This document shows, one piece after another, positions 1-5,516 of a DNA stretch of 7,208 nucleotides. The first letter of the stretch is position 1. Each line of letters opens with the position of its first letter. The notes under the pieces were generated by a model. It made no database searches. It was given only the letters and a program-made list of their open reading frames with translations, and was not told the DNA's origin. A program made the translations under genes and the position numbers. This stretch comes from an uncultured Collinsella sp. (GTDB lineage: Bacteria; Actinomycetota; Coriobacteriia; Coriobacteriales; Coriobacteriaceae). Where the stretch lies: positions 1 to 7,208 of the forward strand of contig CABUWD010000103.1 in assembly GCA_902495155.1 (NCBI GenBank). The letters run 5' to 3'.

Positions 1-627
1 GTTACCCTCGGTGCTGGAGAAGATCGCCTGCGGAAGACCGGCCATGATGTTCGCGAAGATGATCAGCGACATGCCATTGCCGATACCGCGCTGGGTGATG
101 AGCTCACCAATCCACATGATCAGCATGGCGCCCGCGGTGAGCGTACCGACGATCATGAGGTCGAAGATGATCTCGGGAGCGCCGGCGCCATTGAAGCTGA
201 TGCCGAAGCTCTTAAAGAGGAAGAGGTAACCCACGGAGTTGAGGATTGCCAGGGCCAGGGTGAGGTAACGCGAATACTGCGTAATCTTGGTCTGACCGAC
301 CTCGCCCTCGCGGGCAAGCTCATGCAGGGAAGGCACGACGGCCTGGAGCATCTGGAGGATGATCGAGCTGGTGATGTAAGGCATGATGCCCAGCGAAAAC
401 ACCGACACATAGCTCAACGCGCCGCCAGAGAAAAGATTCAGGAGGGCCATAGCACCTGCGGCGACCGAATTGTTATCGGTCGAGAAAAGGCCCAGCATCC
501 CCTGGAAGGGAATGCCGGGCACAGGAACGTGCGCACCAATGCGGTACACGACGAGCATAGCTATGGTAAAAAGAATCTTTTCGCGCAATTCTTTGATGCG
601 GAAAGCATTCTTAAGACCATTTAGCAC
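1..627 (-). CDS. secY: Protein translocase subunit SecY, N-terminal half (3' end outside window)
   Basis: SecY is the channel subunit of the SecYEG translocon in the cytoplasmic membrane, passing unfolded secretory proteins and inserting membrane proteins. The first 209 residues are present, about half of a usual 420-440 aa protein; the frame is open to the left edge. Visible features are a cytosolic amphipathic N-terminus (LKNAFRIKELREKILFT), TM1 about residues 18-36 ending in RIGAHVPVPG, the plug/TM2 region around NLFSGGALSYVSVFSLGIMPYI (about 64-85), the cytosolic loop with REGEVGQTK, TM3 and TM4, and the start of TM5 (GELITQRGIGNGMSLIIFANI). The start is GTG at 627-625: the nearby ATG at 620-618 is in another frame that stops early, and the next in-frame ATG would remove the N-terminal helix and most of TM1. 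It overlaps the end of rplO by 7 nt (GTGCTAA), with GGAAAGG about 10 nt upstream inside rplO, so coupled translation is likely. Confidence 0.97.
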   Translation of the reverse strand, partial: MLNGLKNAFRIKELREKILFTIAMLVVYRIGAHVPVPGIPFQGMLGLFSTDNNSVAAGAMALLNLFSGGALSYVSVFSLGIMPYITSSIILQMLQAVVPSLHELAREGEVGQTKITQYSRYLTLALAILNSVGYLFLFKSFGISFNGAGAPEIIFDLMIVGTLTAGAMLIMWIGELITQRGIGNGMSLIIFANIMAGLPQAIFSSTEGN

Positions 628-1070
628 GGCAGCTCGACCTTTCCGCCGGCGGCCTCGATCTTGGCCTGCGCAGAAGCGCTGACCTTGTCGACCTTGACCG
701 TGAACTTCTTGGTGAGCTCACCATTGCCGAGCACCTTGACGGGCTCGAACTCGCTCTTGGTGATGCGAGCGGCCTTAAGAGCGGCACCGTCGATCACAGC
801 GCCGTCCTCGAACTTACGCTCGAGACGCTCAACGTTAACAGCGGTGTACTCGATACGACGGGGGTTACGGAAGCCCGGAAGCTTGGGCAGGCGCATAGCC
901 AGCGGAGTCTGGCCACCCTCGAAGCCGGCACCCTTGGTGCCGCCAGAGCGGGAACCCTGGCCCTTCTGACCGCGGCCAGAAGTGGTGCCGTGACCCGAAG
1001 AATTGCCACGGCCGACGCGCTTGCGGTTCTTGGTGGAACCGGGCGCGGGAGTAAGATCGTGAAGCTGCAT
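621..1070 (-). CDS. rplO: 50S ribosomal protein L15 (uL15)
   Basis: uL15 is a late-assembling protein of the large subunit whose long extension reaches into 23S rRNA. The 149-aa product has the usual length. It shows the family's basic, glycine-rich N-terminus (MQLHDLTPAPGSTKNRKRVG, then GRGQKGQGSRSGG at about 32-44), the conserved LPKLPGFRNP (about 61-70), and a globular C-terminal domain ending in the typical KIEAAGGKVELP. The ATG at 1070 follows GGAG about 6 nt upstream, part of a GAGGAGTAG that also encodes the last residues and stop of rpmD; the gap to rpmD is 3 nt. Order rpmD-rplO-secY is the standard one. No anomalies seen. Confidence 0.98.
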   Translation of the reverse strand: MQLHDLTPAPGSTKNRKRVGRGNSSGHGTTSGRGQKGQGSRSGGTKGAGFEGGQTPLAMRLPKLPGFRNPRRIEYTAVNVERLERKFEDGAVIDGAALKAARITKSEFEPVKVLGNGELTKKFTVKVDKVSASAQAKIEAAGGKVELPC

Positions 1071-1073
1071 TTG

Positions 1074-1256
1074 CTACTCCTCTACAATCTCGACAAGGTG
1101 CTTGACCTTGAAGATCATGCCGCGGACGGACTCGTTGTCAGCAATCTCGCGAACCTCGCGGATCCTGTGGAGACCGAGGGCACGGACAGTACGGACCTGG
1201 TCCTGCTTGCAACCGTTGGTGCTGCGGACCTGCTTGATCTTGATGGTGTCAGCCAT
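1074..1256 (-). CDS. rpmD: 50S ribosomal protein L30 (uL30)
   Basis: uL30 is a small protein on the surface of the large subunit. The 60-aa product is the normal bacterial length and is collinear with the family: IKIKQVRSTNGCKQDQVRTV, then RALGLHRIREVREIADNESVR and a C-terminal beta strand (GMIFKVKHLVEIVEE). The ATG at 1256 is preceded by AAGGAG with 8 nt spacing, which lies over the last codons of rpsE; the gap between the two genes is 2 nt, so translation is probably coupled. Some bacteria lack rpmD; this one keeps it at the usual place between rpsE and rplO. Confidence 0.97.
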   Translation of the reverse strand: MADTIKIKQVRSTNGCKQDQVRTVRALGLHRIREVREIADNESVRGMIFKVKHLVEIVEE

Positions 1257-1258
1257 GC

Positions 1259-1783
1259 TTAGTTCTCCTTACCGACGAACATCTCGGAGACCGTCAGGCC
1301 ACGGCGAGCCGCGACGTCCTCAGGGCTGGAGAGCTCCTTGAGGCCCTCGACGGCAGCCTTGATGATGTTGAGGCCGTTGTCGGTACCGAGGGACTTGGAC
1401 AGGACGTTCTTGATGCCAGCAAGCTCGAAGAGGGGACGCACAGCGCCGCCGGCGATAACGCCGGTACCCTCGACAGCGGGCTTGATGATGATGCGGCCGG
1501 CACCAAAGTGACCGAGAACCTCGTGCGGAATGGTGCCCTGATCGGTCACCGGCACGTGGAACATGTTCTTCTTGGCATCGAGAGACGCCTTGGAGATGGC
1601 CATGGGCACCTCAGCGGACTTGCCCATGCCAACGCCGACGTTGCCCTTGCCGTCGCCAACGACGACGAGAGCGACGAGGCTCATGCGACGACCACCCTTG
1701 ACGGTCTTCGACACGCGGTTGATGTAAACGACGCGCTCCTCGAACTCGGAGGCCTCGCGCTGCTGCTTCTGATTACGAGCCAT
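1259..1783 (-). CDS. rpsE: 30S ribosomal protein S5 (uS5)
   Basis: uS5 lies at the mRNA entry side of the small subunit and contributes to decoding fidelity; its N-terminal loop borders the spectinomycin site on helix 34. The 174-aa product has the N-terminal double-stranded-RNA-binding-like domain with VVYINRVSKTVKGGRRMS (loop KGGRR at about 29-33, without an evident resistance-type change) and VALVVVGDGKGNVGVGMGKS. The C-terminal domain has IPHEVLGHFGAGRIIIKPA, EGTGVIAGGAVRPLFELAGI and NVLSKSLGTDNGLNIIKAA. The ATG at 1783 has a strong AGGAGGT 9 nt upstream that overlaps the rplR stop codon. An ATG nearer the Shine-Dalgarno is followed at once by a stop, so 1783 is the start. Confidence 0.98.
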   Translation of the reverse strand: MARNQKQQREASEFEERVVYINRVSKTVKGGRRMSLVALVVVGDGKGNVGVGMGKSAEVPMAISKASLDAKKNMFHVPVTDQGTIPHEVLGHFGAGRIIIKPAVEGTGVIAGGAVRPLFELAGIKNVLSKSLGTDNGLNIIKAAVEGLKELSSPEDVAARRGLTVSEMFVGKEN

Positions 1784-1797
1784 GTGCTACATACCTC

Positions 1798-2166
1798 CTA
1801 GAACTCGAGACCGGCGGCACGAGCACCGTCGGCGAGGGCCTTGACGCGGCCATGGTAGATACGGCCACCGCGATCGAAGGCGACCTTGGTGATGCCGGCC
1901 TCGATGGCACGCTTGCCAACGAGCTGACCGACCTTCTCCGCAGCCTCCTTGTTCGAGGTGTGGGTGCCCTTGAACTCGGCCTCGAGGGTCGAGGCAGAGA
2001 CGAGCGTCAGGCTGGAGCCCTTGCTGTCGTCGATGATCTGGGCATAGATGTTGGCGTTAGTACGGGTCACGCGAAGACGCGGACGCTCGGAAGTACCCGA
2101 GACCTTGCCGCGAACACGACGCTGACGACGCTTGAGGCCTTCCAGCTTCGCCTTATGCTTGTTCAT
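1798..2166 (-). CDS. rplR: 50S ribosomal protein L18 (uL18)
   Basis: uL18 binds 5S rRNA and, with uL5, anchors it to the central protuberance of the large subunit. The 122-aa product has the expected basic N-terminus (KLEGLKRRQRRVRGKVSGT), the RPRLRVTRTNANIYAQIIDD strand region (about 29-48), and the highly conserved C-terminus VAFDRGGRIYHGRVKALADG followed by ARAAGLEF. The ATG at 2166 has AGGAG 7 nt upstream. It is 14 nt ahead of rpsE and begins the tightly packed rplR-secY block; upstream a 75-nt spacer with a hairpin separates it from rplF. Confidence 0.98.
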   Translation of the reverse strand: MNKHKAKLEGLKRRQRRVRGKVSGTSERPRLRVTRTNANIYAQIIDDSKGSSLTLVSASTLEAEFKGTHTSNKEAAEKVGQLVGKRAIEAGITKVAFDRGGRIYHGRVKALADGARAAGLEF

Positions 2167-2194
2167 ACGTAAACTCCTAAAAAGGTTGATCTTG

Positions 2195-2216
2195 CCAGCA
2201 CCTGACGGGGTGCTGG
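2195..2216 (-). other. Hairpin in the rplF-rplR spacer
   Basis: The 75-nt spacer contains a perfect 8-bp inverted repeat, CCAGCACC with GGTGCTGG, around a 6-nt loop. On the transcribed strand no uninterrupted U tract follows directly (CAAGATCAACCTTTTTAGG), so it is not a standard terminator, and rplR lies immediately downstream. It could be an mRNA processing or stability element, or a weak attenuator; the role is not shown by sequence alone. Confidence 0.5.
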
Positions 2217-2241
2217 TCTTATGCGAGTGAGTCGGTTACGA

Positions 2242-2778
2242 CTACTTGGCGGCCTTACCCAGCTTGCGGCGGATGTGCTCGCCAACGTAGTGGATACCCT
2301 TGCCCTTGTAAGGCTCGGGAGGACGATGGCCGCGGATCTCAGCGGCGATCTGACCGACCTGCTGCTTGTTGATACCCTTGACGTTCACGTGGGTGTTGTC
2401 GGGAACCTCGAAGGTGATGCCCTCGGGAGCCTCGACGATCACGGGGTGCGAGAAGCCCAGGGAGAACTCGAGGTTCTTGCCCTTCTGCTGCACGCGGTAA
2501 CCGACGCCGGCGAGCTCGAGCTTCTTCTCGAAGCCCTCGGAAACGCCAACAACCATGTTGTGGATGAGAGCGCGGGTGAGGCCGTGGCGGGCACGGGTCT
2601 CACGCTCGTCGTCGGGACGGGAAACGGTGAGGACGTTGTCCTCGACGTTGATAGCGAGCTTCTCAAAGACATCGAGCTCGAGCTGGCCCTTGGGGCCCTT
2701 GACGACAACGTTGTTGCCGTTGACTGCCACTTCGACTCCGGCGGGAATCTGGACAGGCTTATTACCGATACGAGACAC
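2242..2778 (-). CDS. rplF: 50S ribosomal protein L6 (uL6)
   Basis: uL6 sits near the factor-binding region of the large subunit, next to the sarcin-ricin loop and the stalk base. The 178-aa product has the family length and its two tandem homologous domains: the N-terminal one opening SRIGNKPVQIPAGVEV and including VVKGPKGQLEL, and the C-terminal one with GYRVQQKGKNLEFSLGFSHP, VKGINKQQVGQIAAEIRGHR and the signature PPEPYKGKGIHYVGEHIRRK. The start is GTG at 2778, with AAGGAG 6 nt upstream, giving the conserved N-terminus directly after the initiator. It is 33 nt downstream of rpsH. Confidence 0.98.
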   Translation of the reverse strand: MSRIGNKPVQIPAGVEVAVNGNNVVVKGPKGQLELDVFEKLAINVEDNVLTVSRPDDERETRARHGLTRALIHNMVVGVSEGFEKKLELAGVGYRVQQKGKNLEFSLGFSHPVIVEAPEGITFEVPDNTHVNVKGINKQQVGQIAAEIRGHRPPEPYKGKGIHYVGEHIRRKLGKAAK

Positions 2779-2811
2779 GGTGATCTCCTTTCCTTCTACC
2801 TACCGAGCGAA

Positions 2812-3210
2812 TTACCAGACGTAAGCGATGATCTCGCCGCCGACGTTGTGCTTGCGAGCATCGCGGTCGGTCATGACGCCATGGCTGGTGGAAATAATGG
2901 CGGTACCAAGGCCACCGCGGACGCGGGGCATGTCGGCAACGCCGGTGTACTTACGCAGGCCCGGCTTGGAAATGCGGCGGATGCCGTTGATGACCTTAGC
3001 CTTCTTGGGACCATACTTAAGCGTGATGTGCAGAGTCTTCTGGGGAACGGTGTCCTCGACATCGTAGCCCTCGATGTAGCCCTCCTCGTGCAGAACACGA
3101 GCGATCTCGACGAGCTTCTTGCTGCTCGGCATGGAGACCGTGGCCTTGTTCACAGAGTTAGCGTTACGGATGCGCGTAAGCATATCTGCGATCGGGTCTG
3201 TAAGGTTCAT
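2812..3210 (-). CDS. rpsH: 30S ribosomal protein S8 (uS8)
   Basis: uS8 is a primary binder of helix 21 of 16S rRNA and nucleates the small-subunit platform. In E. coli it is also the translational repressor of the spc operon, binding mRNA near the start of rplE. The 132-aa product has the N-terminal domain (TDPIADMLTRIRNANSVNK, then SSKKLVEIARVLHEEGYI) and the C-terminal RNA-binding domain with IRRISKPGLRKYTG, GGLGTAIISTSHGVMTDRDA and terminal VGGEIIAYVW. The ATG at 3210 follows GAAGGAG at about 8 nt. The 119-nt spacer upstream carries two hairpins. Whether uS8 regulates this operon cannot be read from the gene itself. Confidence 0.98.
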   Translation of the reverse strand: MNLTDPIADMLTRIRNANSVNKATVSMPSSKKLVEIARVLHEEGYIEGYDVEDTVPQKTLHITLKYGPKKAKVINGIRRISKPGLRKYTGVADMPRVRGGLGTAIISTSHGVMTDRDARKHNVGGEIIAYVW

Positions 3211-3251
3211 ACAGATTCTCCTTCGTTCTTGATGAACACGTGCTCTTGGTT

Positions 3252-3274
3252 CTTCGCCGCCCTTAACGGCAAAG
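3252..3274 (-). other. Hairpin in the rpsN-rpsH spacer, rpsH-proximal
   Basis: On the transcribed strand CTTTGCCG and CGGCGAAG can pair over 8 bp (one U-G) around a 7-nt loop. It lies about 40 nt ahead of the rpsH start codon and is not followed by a U tract. Together with the hairpin at 3296-3317 it makes the spacer structured; function not determined. Confidence 0.4.
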
Positions 3275-3295
3275 CCTTTTTAGCGCGTTTTCCCT

Positions 3296-3317
3296 GTTCC
3301 AAACTGATGCTTGAAAC
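3296..3317 (-). other. Hairpin in the rpsN-rpsH spacer, rpsN-proximal
   Basis: GTTTCAA and TTGGAAC can pair over 7 bp (one U-G) with an 8-nt loop, 12 nt after the rpsN stop codon. No terminator-like U tract follows. This is a short, AT-containing stem and therefore weaker evidence than the other operon hairpins. Confidence 0.3.
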
Positions 3318-3329
3318 GCTGGTAGTGAC

Positions 3330-3515
3330 TTACCAGCTGGCCTTCTTAACGCCGGGAAGCTCGCCCTTGAGTGCAAGCTCGCGGAAGCAGACACGGCACA
3401 GGCCGAACTTGCGGTACACAGAGTGCGGACGGCCGCAGCGCTGGCAGCGCGTGTACTCACGAGTAGAGAACTTCTGCTTGCGATTGCACTTGACGATCAT
3501 CGATGTCTTAGCCAC
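3330..3515 (-). CDS. rpsN: 30S ribosomal protein S14, zinc-binding type (uS14, type Z)
   Basis: uS14 belongs to the head of the small subunit. This 61-aa version is the short zinc-containing type (also called rpsZ), not the roughly 90-100 aa zinc-free type. It has the four-cysteine ribbon C24-x2-C27 and C40-x2-C43 in REYTRCQRCGRPHSVYRKFG and LCRVCFRELA, and ends in the conserved GELPGVKKASW. The start is GTG at 3515, preceded by GAGGAGG with a 6-nt spacer; an internal ATG at codon 6 lacks that spacing. It is separated from rplE by 79 nt containing a very stable hairpin, and from rpsH by 119 nt. Dependence on zinc is inferred from the motif. Confidence 0.97.
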   Translation of the reverse strand: MAKTSMIVKCNRKQKFSTREYTRCQRCGRPHSVYRKFGLCRVCFRELALKGELPGVKKASW

Positions 3516-3544
3516 TTATATCCTCCTCACATAGAGTATTGTTC

Positions 3545-3586
3545 GCCCCAAGCGCCGCCCCCTTGTGGGAACGGCGCTTATAGGGC
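3545..3586 (-). other. Very stable hairpin in the rplE-rpsN spacer
   Basis: On the transcribed strand AAGCGCCGUUCCC pairs with GGGGGCGGCGCUU without interruption (13 bp, two U-G) closing an ACAA tetraloop at 3550-3579. Beyond a 2-nt AU bulge the helix continues with GCCCU paired to GGGGC, about 18 bp in all. It begins 8 nt after the rplE stop. What follows (GAACAATACTC) is not a U tract, so it is not a canonical intrinsic terminator, and rpsN with its own Shine-Dalgarno comes 29 nt later. A processing site, stability element or ribosomal-protein binding site are all possible. Confidence 0.6.
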
Positions 3587-3594
3587 AGGTGAAC

Positions 3595-4152
3595 CTATTT
3601 CTTGAACGGGAAACCGAAGGCGTCCAGAAGGGCCTTGGCCTCCTCATCGGTGTTGGCGGTGGTCACGAAAGTGATGTCCATACCACGCTGATGATCGACG
3701 GAGTCGAAGTCGATCTCGGGGAAGATGAGCTGCTCGGTGACGCCCATGGAGAAGTTACCACGGCCGTCGAAGCTCTTGGCGGAGATGCCGCGGAAGTCGC
3801 GGATACGGGGGATCGCGACGGAGGTCAGACGATCGAAGAACTCCCACATACGGTCGCCACGCAGGGTAACCTTGCAGCCGATCGGCATACCGGCGCGCAG
3901 GCGGAAGGTAGCGATGGACTTGCGGGCACGGGTGATCATCGGCTGCTGGCCGGTGATGGCGCGCAGGTCGCGCACGGCACCGTCGATGGCCTTGGAATCG
4001 GTAGCGGCCTCGCCGACACCCATGTTCACGACGATCTTCTCAAACTTGGGGATCATCATGACGTTCTCGTACTGGAACTTGTCCTGAAGCTGCTGCTTGA
4101 CCTCGTTGTTGTACTTGGTCTTCAGACGCGGCACATACTTCTCTTCTGCCAT
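3595..4152 (-). CDS. rplE: 50S ribosomal protein L5 (uL5)
   Basis: uL5 binds 5S rRNA and forms part of the central protuberance, contacting the small subunit and the P-site tRNA. The 185-aa product is full length: N-terminal RLKTKYNNEVKQQLQDKFQY, MMIPKFEKIVVNMGVGEA, then ITGQQPMITRARKSIATFRL, RAGMPIGCKVTLRG, IPRIRDFRGISAKSFDGRGN and a C-terminus with DHQRGMDITFVTTANTDEEA. The ATG at 4152 has AAGGAG 6 nt upstream. This is the first ribosomal gene of the window: rplN and rplX, normally directly upstream, are missing, and a promoter candidate with a structured leader stands there instead. Confidence 0.98.
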   Translation of the reverse strand: MAEEKYVPRLKTKYNNEVKQQLQDKFQYENVMMIPKFEKIVVNMGVGEAATDSKAIDGAVRDLRAITGQQPMITRARKSIATFRLRAGMPIGCKVTLRGDRMWEFFDRLTSVAIPRIRDFRGISAKSFDGRGNFSMGVTEQLIFPEIDFDSVDHQRGMDITFVTTANTDEEAKALLDAFGFPFKK

Positions 4153-4214
4153 TGTTCACTCCTTCTTGGGGTTTTAAGCACGGGGCGTGGCCACGATGGG
4201 TTGTCCTCGTGCCT

Positions 4215-4270
4215 CCTGGCTGCATCCGCGCCGCTCATGGCATTTCGCGGTTTGGACTCGACGCAGCAGG
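4215..4270 (-). promoter_or_regulatory. Potential stem-loop in the rplE 5' leader
   Basis: On the rplE-coding strand CCUGCUGCGUC (4270-4260) can pair with GAUGCAGCCAGG (4226-4215), giving 11 bp with one bulged C and one G-U. The enclosed 33 nt include CCGC/GCGG complementarity for an inner stem. The structure would lie within the leader predicted from the promoter at 4290-4318, ending about 60 nt before the rplE ATG. Ribosomal-protein operons are often autoregulated through leader structures, but no match to a known binding-site consensus was established here. Confidence 0.35.
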
Positions 4271-4289
4271 AGCCGACAAAACAATCGGT

Positions 4290-4318
4290 ACTATACGCGC
4301 ATCGGGAGCGTATTTCCA
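4290..4318 (-). promoter_or_regulatory. Sigma-A/70-type promoter candidate for the rplE-secY operon
   Basis: On the minus strand TGGAAA (4318-4313, 4 of 6 to TTGACA) is followed after exactly 17 nt by TATAGT (4295-4290, 5 of 6 to TATAAT). Transcription would begin near 4283 and give a leader of about 130 nt. It points at rplE and is the best promoter-like pair in the junction, which makes sense if the operon here cannot be transcribed from the usual S10/spc promoter. Prediction by eye only. Confidence 0.45.
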
Positions 4319-4379
4319 GAAAAACCTCGTCTGCCTGCACAACTCCACAACTCCCCCGCACAAATTGATCCCAACAAGC

Positions 4380-4446
4380 AGTTGCGGTGAAATAGGGACT
4401 GTTTGGTGGCCTAACAGGCTTAAACAGTCCGTATTTCACCGCAACT
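4380..4446. repeat. 67-nt near-perfect palindromic repeat, copy 1
   Basis: Two 24-nt arms (4381-4404 and 4422-4445), each beginning GTTGCGGTGAAATA when read inward, are reverse complements except for one position (G4395 opposite G4431); one further A-T pair extends the stem outward. The 17-nt centre contains a small GCCT-AAC-AGGC stem. It begins 17-18 nt after the xdhC stop codon. Neither side has a U tract, so efficient intrinsic termination is doubtful, although the stem may protect the mRNA 3' end or act in both directions. The arm recurs at 7167-7190, so this is a dispersed repeat resembling a REP or small MITE-type element. Confidence 0.85.
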
Positions 4447-4463
4447 TATTGGTGGGGATGCGA

Positions 4464-5507
4464 TTAGCGCTTGCGGGGGACGAGTTTGGTGCGGCGCAGG
4501 TGGATCATCTCGGCGGCGATGGAGATGGCGATCTCCTCGGGGTCCTCGGCCTCGATGGCAACGCCGATCGGAAGGTGCAGCTCGTCGATCTGGTCCTGCG
4601 TAAAACCTTCCTGCTCCAGGCGGGCACGCACAAAGGCCGTCTTGCGGCGCGAACCCAGACAGCCCAGATAGGCAGGCTTGGCACGCATGGCCTGAATCAC
4701 CACGTCGATATCGGACTTGTGACCCGCCGTGGCGACGACCACCAGGTCGCGCGGGCCGATAGGGCACTGCTTGCTCAGGTTCTTGTAGTCGACCAGGCGA
4801 CGGTCGTAGACACCGGGCACCCATTCGGGGGTCAGCGTGCCGGGGCGGTCGTCGCAAGCCACGACGGCAAAGCCCGCCGCCGTGAGCACCCGCGCCGTCG
4901 CAGCGCCCACGTGGCCGCAGCCAAAGATATAGGTCAGGCCCTCGGGGCAGAGCGTCTCGATGTGCGCCGCGGGGATCTCGGAGGCCGCGTTGGTGTAGGT
5001 GACCTTACTCCCCTCCTCCACCAGCGAAAGCCCGGGGCAGCCCGCAATGGTGCGGCGCGATTCCTCGCCATGGTACTCGGCCACATCGCCCTCGAGCGCG
5101 CTTGCGATAAACGGCTCAAAGTCAATGACGAAGTCGCCGATGCGTCGATACACCAAGACGTCGGCAACCGACTGGAGCAACGGTACCTTGGTCGCGTCCA
5201 GGTGCAGATAGCACAGGCAGATGGCTCCGCCGCAGATCATGCCGGTATCGGAGTTCTCGCCGCCCATGGTGTAGCGGACCAGACGCGACTGTCCCGCGCT
5301 CAGGAGTTCGCGCGCCTCATCCAGCGCAAAGAGCTCAATCTTGCCGCCGCCGATAGTGCCCGCCTGGCCACCGTCGGCAAAGACGGCCATCCAGGCGCCC
5401 ACGCCGCGCGGCGACGACCCCGCCGTGCCGGCCACTACCACCAGCTCGCACGTCTCGCCAGCACGCAGGGCGGCAAGCGCCGCATTCACAACATCGAGCT
5501 TTTCCAT
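4464..5507 (-). CDS. XdhC/CoxI-family molybdenum hydroxylase maturation protein
   Basis: Members of this family (Rhodobacter XdhC is the best studied) bind molybdenum cofactor, protect it during exchange of its terminal ligand, and deliver it to xanthine-dehydrogenase-like enzymes in the cytoplasm. The 347-aa product has both family domains. The N-terminal XdhC/CoxI domain shows GTAGSSPRGVGAWM (27-40), GTIGGGKIE (50-58) and SDTGMICGG (86-94). The C-terminal Rossmann domain shows YIFGCGHVGAATARVL (193-208), VVACDDRPG (215-223), LGSRRK (284-289), and the closing signature HLPIGVAIEAEDPEEIAISI with AAEMIHLR. The ATG at 5507 lies 9 nt after yqeB with AAGG-type Shine-Dalgarno sequence within the gap, so the two are cotranscribed. 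The yqeB/yqeC context suggests service to a selenium-dependent hydroxylase; that is inference. Confidence 0.92.
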   Translation of the reverse strand: MEKLDVVNAALAALRAGETCELVVVAGTAGSSPRGVGAWMAVFADGGQAGTIGGGKIELFALDEARELLSAGQSRLVRYTMGGENSDTGMICGGAICLCYLHLDATKVPLLQSVADVLVYRRIGDFVIDFEPFIASALEGDVAEYHGEESRRTIAGCPGLSLVEEGSKVTYTNAASEIPAAHIETLCPEGLTYIFGCGHVGAATARVLTAAGFAVVACDDRPGTLTPEWVPGVYDRRLVDYKNLSKQCPIGPRDLVVVATAGHKSDIDVVIQAMRAKPAYLGCLGSRRKTAFVRARLEQEGFTQDQIDELHLPIGVAIEAEDPEEIAISIAAEMIHLRRTKLVPRKR

Positions 5508-5516
5508 TGCCGCCTT

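Larger units (their letters stand above)
4153..4463. other. Gene-free junction between rplE and the xdhC-yqeB operon
   Basis: These 311 nt contain no frame resembling rplX (uL24), rplN (uL14) or any other recognisable protein in any of the six frames. Reading from rplE outward, it holds the rplE Shine-Dalgarno, a potentially structured leader (4215-4270), a promoter candidate (4290-4318), about 60 nt of unremarkable sequence, the 67-nt palindrome (4380-4446) and 17 nt up to the xdhC stop codon. It is the place where the conserved spc gene order is broken. Confidence 0.7.

Noticed and set aside
2221..3534. A 437-codon plus-strand open frame across rplF, rpsH and rpsN
   Set aside because: Antisense shadow of three conserved ribosomal genes; it starts in a spacer and shows no recognisable protein.
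4186..4195. 10-bp palindrome CGTGGCCACG upstream of rplE as an operator
   Set aside because: Short self-complementary words are expected by chance in GC-rich DNA and nothing else supports it.
4122..4439. A 105-codon minus-strand frame upstream of and overlapping rplE
   Set aside because: Its first part is a translation of the palindromic repeat and its end runs out of frame into rplE; it does not resemble uL24 and has no credible ribosome binding site.
4380..4446. Intrinsic terminator of xdhC
   Set aside because: The stem is long enough but no U tract follows on either strand, and the arm recurs elsewhere, so it is called a repeat; a role in 3'-end formation remains possible.
4380..4446. 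CRISPR repeat or integron attC site
   Set aside because: There is no spacer array, no cas genes and no integrase, and the copies are 2.7 kb apart with genes between them.
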